NCBI GenBank assembly: GCA_015256945.1
Contig: JABZLB010000007.1
Span: 24,214 to 88,213, forward strand
DNA length: 64,000 bases
DNA from: Prevotellaceae bacterium
Lineage (GTDB): Bacteria > Bacteroidota > Bacteroidia > Bacteroidales > Bacteroidaceae
Direction of reading: 5' to 3'
Positions within the stretch are counted from its first letter, which is position 1; every line of letters begins with the position of its first letter. A model generated the notes under the pieces. That model ran no database searches. It was not told where the DNA came from and saw only the letters and a list, made by a program, of their open reading frames with translations. Below are positions 59,479 to 64,000 of the stretch, piece after piece. The translations under genes and the position numbers were made by a program.

Positions 59479-62400
59479 TTGAGTATTAAACACCATATTT
59501 ATTTTCTGCTGATTATTGCCCTGGCACTAATCGTTGCAGCCTGTTCCACCGAGAAAAACACGTCTCAATCGCGGTGGTGGCAATCGTTTAATACCCGGTA
59601 CAACGTTTATTATAACGGCTCGGTAGCCTATATTGACGGCTCGTTAGAGAAGGAAAACGGTAACCAGGACAACTTTACCGAGCTTATCCCACTGTACACA
59701 ATAGGAAACAAAGCAAGCAGGGAACTGGGCAAATCACAGTTTGACCGTGCCATCGAAAAGATGGAAAAAGGCATCCGCCTACACAGTATCAAGCGGCGGC
59801 CTGAATGGAACAAAAGCAGGAAAAAGACGGAACGTGACATTGAATGGCTCGCAAGGAAGGAGTATAACCCCTTTCTCTGGAAGGCGTGGATGCTGATGGG
59901 ACGGGCACAATTCTACAAAGGCGATTTCGATGCAGCCGCTTCTACCTTCAGCTATATGAGCCGTTTATACCAGACGCAGCCTGCCATCTATGCACGGGCA
60001 CGGGCCTGGCTGGCAAAAAGTTATATTGAAAACAACTTTCTTTACGATGCCGAAGACGTGATTCGCAACGCCCAACGCGACTCGGTTAACCGCTACGCGC
60101 AGAAGGAATGGGACTATACCTACGCCGATTACTATATCCATTCGGGCGACTATACAAAGGCTGTTCCTTACCTGCAAAAGGTTATCAAACACGAAATGCG
60201 ACGCAAACAGAAGGCCCGTGAATACTATTTGCTCGGTCAATTATACAATATTCTGGGCCGTCGGCAGGAGGCTTACAAGGCTTTTGGTAAGGCAATTAAG
60301 ATGAATCCGCCTTACAAACTCGAGTTTAATGCGCGAATTGCCCAGACCGAAGTAATGGCAACAGGACAGGCCCGCAAAATGATTGGCAAGCTGAAACGCC
60401 TTGCCTCATCTGACAAAAATACGGAATACCTCGACCAGATTTATTATGCTATCGGCAATATATACCTTGCTGAGAAAGACACTACACAAGCCATTGCCAG
60501 CTATGAAACGGGTAATGAGAAGTCGGCACGAAGCGGAATAGAGAAAGGTGTGTTGCTATTGACGCTCGGTAACCTTTACTGGGACACAGAAAAATTTGCC
60601 GATGCACAGCGCTGTTATGCTGAAGCCATCGGACTTTTAGACAAAGACCGTAAGGATTATGAGCAGCTTTCGGAACGCTCAAAAGTGTTGGACGAGCTGG
60701 TTCCTTTCACCGAGGCCGTACATTTACAGGATTCTTTGCAGAGCCTTGCACGCATGAACGAACACGATCGCAACGCGGCCATTGACCGTGTAATCAATGC
60801 TTTGAAGAAAAAAGAGAAAGCAGAGAAGCGACTTCAGGACGAAAATAATGCGGAACAGGCACGGCAACAGGGCGAATCGCAACCCCAAAACTCCCTGCAA
60901 AGGCCTGACGGCAAGGCCCCCGTACCACGCAACGGCAACACGAATAACGAACAATGGTATTTCTATAACCCCATAGCCGTAACGCAAGGCAAACAGCAAT
61001 TCGAGCGCTTATGGGGCAAACGGCAGAACGTTGACAACTGGCAACGCAACAACAAAACGGTGGTATCGTCACTGAACGGCACCGATGAGGCATATACCGA
61101 CCGTCAGAGAGACTCGATACAAACTGCACTGGCGCGCGAAGATTCCATCAAACAGCGTAACGACAGTGCACAGAACGACCCGCACCGTAGGGAATATTAT
61201 CTGGCACAAATTCCCTTTACGCCCGACCAGCAAAAGGCTTCTGACGCAGTTCTCATGGACGGATTGTTCCACAGCGGCGTCATTTTCAAGGATAAATTGG
61301 ACAATCTTCCTCTGAGCGAAAAGGCCTTACGGCGCCTCGTCGACAATTATCCCCAATACGAACACATGGATAATGCCTACTACCACCTGTTCTTATTATA
61401 CTCGCGTATGGGCCAAAACGGACAGGCACAAGCCTGCATTGACAAGCTAAAGGCAAAATATCCGCAAAGCCAATGGACCACACTGCTTACCGATCCCCAC
61501 TTTATAGCGAACGCGCGTATGGGCGTACAGCTCGAAGATTCGCTCTATACCGCTACCTATAAAGCTTTTAAGGCCGACCGCTTCAGCGAGGTTAACGCCA
61601 ATGCCACCCTTTCAAAAAACAGGTTTCCACAGGGTGCAAACTGCGACAAATTTATATTTATCAACGGCCTCAGCAAGCTGAACAGCGGCAATGCACAGGC
61701 TTGTCTGGCCGAAATGCAGACGCTGGTAAAGGAATTTCCCCAAAGTAAGCTGGCCGAAATGGCGGGTATGATTATTAACGGCGTAAAAGAAGGCAGGCGC
61801 CTGCACGGCGGCAAGTTTGACATTGGAGATGTATGGAGCCGGCGAAGTGTGACGTTAAGCGACAGCACAGCCGCCCGTCAGAAGAAACTTTCGAACGAGC
61901 GAAACACCGCCTTTACGTTTATGTGGGTGTACAATCCCGATTCTGTAAACCAGAACAAACTGCTGTTCCAGGTAGCCCGTTACAATTTTACAAGCTTCCC
62001 TGTACGAGGTTTCGATATGAACATTGAGGAGGCCGGCGGCCTGAACCGCATGCAAATTACAGGCTTCAGAAACTATGATGAGGCTCTGCAATACGCGCGA
62101 GGGCTTGTCAAGCAGCAGGCTATCGCATCGCTTGTCAAGCGTGCCCGCCCTGTAATTATAAGCCAGGAAAACCTGCCCTTGCTCGGTACGGCATACAGTT
62201 ATGACGAATACGACAAGTTCTATAACAAGCATTTTGCACCGCTTAAGGTGGCTACCTTCCGGCTTTTAACCGAGCCTGACGAAATTGTTACACAGCCCGA
62301 GACAAAGAAAGACAACCCAACGACGGGACGTGATATTGACAACTACCTGAACGATACATTTATTTCGAACGACGAACCTGTCGCACCTTCGGGTACTACA

Positions 62401-63006
62401 CTGCCCGATGAGCCGGCCCATACAACAATTACGCCGGCTGAAAACACCACGGTTGTACCTGTCGAAAGGCAGGACGAGAAGCCGTTGAAAGGCACAACGA
62501 TAGAGGTTCAGGCTGATATTCCGGCTACAAAAGGCAAGCCGGAGGGCACCATTATTGTGCCACAGCAACCCGCCGTACCCGTAAAGCCACAACCTATAAA
62601 CGTGCCACGGCCTGAGGTTACTACGCCGGCACCGAAGCCTGCTCCCGTTCAGCCTGCCCGAAAAGCAGCCGAACCCATACAGCCTGTGATAACCAACGGG
62701 GCCGACATCATTTTTGACGACATGCCCGAAGCCCCTGTACGCAGCAACAAGCCATCGGTAACGTCAGGCGAAACCGTAATACCCGTACCGCCGGCAGCGG
62801 GCAAATCGTCGGCCACAAAAGGCAGGACGGCAGTGCCTGCCACCAGTAACGGCAAAGCAAAAACGGCAAAAAACAGTGGCAAAACGCAATCTTCCGCCAC
62901 AACAAAGGGAAAAACTGAGAAAAAAGACGATAAGAAAACCGAGAAGAAATCGACGTCGAAGACATACGATCTCGACGATGAGTATTTTGATTTTGACGGA
63001 TTTTAA
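59479..63006 (+). CDS. PorW/SprE-like TPR lipoprotein, T9SS accessory protein
   Basis: A 1,175-residue lipoprotein (LALIVAACST, Cys at 22). The first ~470 residues carry FNTRYNVYYNGSVAY near 38 and a run of tetratricopeptide repeats (LWKAWMLMGRAQFYKGDFDA, REYYLLGQLYNILGRRQEAY). Further TPR units lie at ~590–760. The last ~230 residues are low-complexity Pro/Thr/Lys-rich. This fits PorW/SprE, needed for type IX secretion and linked to the PorXY system; PorX is encoded directly downstream. The start must be TTG at 59479, since TAA lies immediately before it in frame and no other Met precedes the signal peptide. Confidence 0.8.
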   Translation: MSIKHHIYFLLIIALALIVAACSTEKNTSQSRWWQSFNTRYNVYYNGSVAYIDGSLEKENGNQDNFTELIPLYTIGNKASRELGKSQFDRAIEKMEKGIRLHSIKRRPEWNKSRKKTERDIEWLARKEYNPFLWKAWMLMGRAQFYKGDFDAAASTFSYMSRLYQTQPAIYARARAWLAKSYIENNFLYDAEDVIRNAQRDSVNRYAQKEWDYTYADYYIHSGDYTKAVPYLQKVIKHEMRRKQKAREYYLLGQLYNILGRRQEAYKAFGKAIKMNPPYKLEFNARIAQTEVMATGQARKMIGKLKRLASSDKNTEYLDQIYYAIGNIYLAEKDTTQAIASYETGNEKSARSGIEKGVLLLTLGNLYWDTEKFADAQRCYAEAIGLLDKDRKDYEQLSERSKVLDELVPFTEAVHLQDSLQSLARMNEHDRNAAIDRVINALKKKEKAEKRLQDENNAEQARQQGESQPQNSLQRPDGKAPVPRNGNTNNEQWYFYNPIAVTQGKQQFERLWGKRQNVDNWQRNNKTVVSSLNGTDEAYTDRQRDSIQTALAREDSIKQRNDSAQNDPHRREYYLAQIPFTPDQQKASDAVLMDGLFHSGVIFKDKLDNLPLSEKALRRLVDNYPQYEHMDNAYYHLFLLYSRMGQNGQAQACIDKLKAKYPQSQWTTLLTDPHFIANARMGVQLEDSLYTATYKAFKADRFSEVNANATLSKNRFPQGANCDKFIFINGLSKLNSGNAQACLAEMQTLVKEFPQSKLAEMAGMIINGVKEGRRLHGGKFDIGDVWSRRSVTLSDSTAARQKKLSNERNTAFTFMWVYNPDSVNQNKLLFQVARYNFTSFPVRGFDMNIEEAGGLNRMQITGFRNYDEALQYARGLVKQQAIASLVKRARPVIISQENLPLLGTAYSYDEYDKFYNKHFAPLKVATFRLLTEPDEIVTQPETKKDNPTTGRDIDNYLNDTFISNDEPVAPSGTTLPDEPAHTTITPAENTTVVPVERQDEKPLKGTTIEVQADIPATKGKPEGTIIVPQQPAVPVKPQPINVPRPEVTTPAPKPAPVQPARKAAEPIQPVITNGADIIFDDMPEAPVRSNKPSVTSGETVIPVPPAAGKSSATKGRTAVPATSNGKAKTAKNSGKTQSSATTKGKTEKKDDKKTEKKSTSKTYDLDDEYFDFDGF

Positions 63007-63012
63007 ACAACC

Positions 63013-64000
63013 ATGAGCAACGGATTTATACTTTGGGCCGACGATGAGATTGAACTTTTAAAGGGTCATGTCATCTTCCTTGAAAAGAAAGGATACAACG
63101 TTACCACCGTAAGCAACGGTGCTGACGCCATTGACGAGTGTAGAAAACGCACGTTCGACCTGGTAATGCTCGACGAAATGATGCCGGGATTAACAGGGCT
63201 TGAAACCCTCCAGAAGGTGAAAGAGATACAGCCTCAGACCCCTGTGGTGATGGTTACCAAGAGCGAAGAGGAAGACATTATGGAACAGGCCATAGGTTCT
63301 AAAATAGCCGACTACCTGATAAAACCCGTTAATCCGAGCCAGATACTGCTTACCCTGAAGAAGAATATACACCGCAGGGAGATAGTTACCGAGGTTACAC
63401 AGAGCGGCTACCAGCAGGAATACCAGCAGCTTTCCATGCAAATTGCCGCATGTAACACCTATCAGGGCTGGAAGGATATTTACAAACGACTGGTACACTG
63501 GGAGGTAGAGCTGAGTTCGGCCAACAGCGATATGGCAGGCATGCTGCAAATGCAGAAGGACGAAGCCGACAACGGGTTTGCCCGATACATCCGAAATAAT
63601 TACATGAAATGGATGGAAACGTTCGACGTTAAAAATGCCGCAGTTGCCAGAAATCAACATCAAGACAATGCCGATATAAGGCCGACGATGAGCACCGACA
63701 TATTTAAAGAGAAGGTGTTCCCTGCCATAAGCAGCGGCGAAAAGGTTTTTTTGATTGTTATTGATAACTTTCGATGGGATCAGTGGCGCACGCTGGCACA
63801 GGAAATCGGCGACCAGTTCGACATCGAAGAAGACATGTATATGTCAATTCTTCCAACAGCAACGCAATACGCGCGCAACGCCATCTTCAGCGGATTAATG
63901 CCTAACAAGATAGCCTCTATGTTCCCGGAGCTGTGGGTTGACGAAGACGAGGAGGAAGGAAAAAACCTGAATGAAGAACCGTTGATACGCACACAGATTG
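63013..64000 (+). CDS. porX: T9SS response regulator PorX, 3' end cut by window
   Basis: The 329 residues present begin with a receiver domain: WADDEIELLKGH near 8, the phospho-acceptor Asp in LVMLDEMMPG near 55 and Lys in YLIKPVNPSQ near 105. A linker follows, then a PglZ-type phosphatase/alkaline-phosphatase fold (VFLIVIDNFRWDQW near 243, MSILPTATQYARNAIF near 280). This CheY–PglZ combination is PorX, which with PorY controls T9SS genes. It lies six bases after the PorW/SprE-like gene, so the two form one operon. Confidence 0.92.
   Translation, partial: MSNGFILWADDEIELLKGHVIFLEKKGYNVTTVSNGADAIDECRKRTFDLVMLDEMMPGLTGLETLQKVKEIQPQTPVVMVTKSEEEDIMEQAIGSKIADYLIKPVNPSQILLTLKKNIHRREIVTEVTQSGYQQEYQQLSMQIAACNTYQGWKDIYKRLVHWEVELSSANSDMAGMLQMQKDEADNGFARYIRNNYMKWMETFDVKNAAVARNQHQDNADIRPTMSTDIFKEKVFPAISSGEKVFLIVIDNFRWDQWRTLAQEIGDQFDIEEDMYMSILPTATQYARNAIFSGLMPNKIASMFPELWVDEDEEEGKNLNEEPLIRTQI

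Overview
The window looks like chromosome from a Bacteroidetes species, most likely a Prevotella-type member of the Bacteroidales. The reasons are: promoters of the Bacteroidetes form (−7 box TAnnTTTG, sometimes with TTTG about 20 bp upstream) in front of most transcription units; no obvious Shine-Dalgarno sequences; a MurF–alanine racemase fusion; GSCFA, DUF3098, DUF4251, DUF1599 and BT_3928-type genes; and type IX secretion (T9SS) components. No species call is possible from the sequence alone.

Layout. 1–5.8 kb: murF-alr (cut by the left edge), luxS and mtnN (AI-2/SAH recycling), and a large YfhO-type membrane protein. 6–10.5 kb: TrmH-type rRNA methyltransferase, GSCFA protein, typA, rpsO. 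10.7–15.3 kb: a six-gene minus-strand operon ftsX–DUF3098–uppP–truB–queA–folK. 15.4–18.3 kb: radical SAM protein, HU-like protein, and a GNAT–3-methyladenine glycosylase fusion. 18.4–25.2 kb: a tripartite RND efflux operon followed by an LpxA-like gene. 25.9–33.5 kb: tRNA nucleotidyltransferase, small lipoprotein, DUF1599, BT_3928-type protein, tpiA, SPOR protein, folE, xth. 33.8–44.5 kb: envelope proteins, an SDR oxidoreductase and two large divergent secreted multidomain proteins with T9SS-like C termini. 57.5–64 kb: tRNA-Pro, aroA, a small membrane protein, a PorW/SprE-like TPR lipoprotein and porX (cut by the right edge).

Between 45.2 and 57.2 kb a tRNA-Met gene carries an integrated 11.9-kb mobilizable element. 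It is bounded by an exact 46-bp direct repeat of the tRNA 3' half and has a tyrosine integrase at the right end, MobV-type relaxase, toprim/primase-like and RecA-like replication genes, an excisionase-type HTH protein, an AbiE toxin–antitoxin pair, a frameshifted small membrane gene, and a left-end cargo of three genes of unknown role (a helical protein, and a possible glycosylase-fold protein paired with a WYL regulator). A 25-bp repeat just inside both ends looks like integrase arm sites.

The most unexpected feature is in the intergenic DNA. At least four places carry locus-specific AT-rich tandem arrays with an exact 22-bp period, two more have a 44-bp (2×22) period, and a separate GC-rich palindromic element occurs four times with an internal 22/23/22–25-bp register. 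None of these is explained by the genes.
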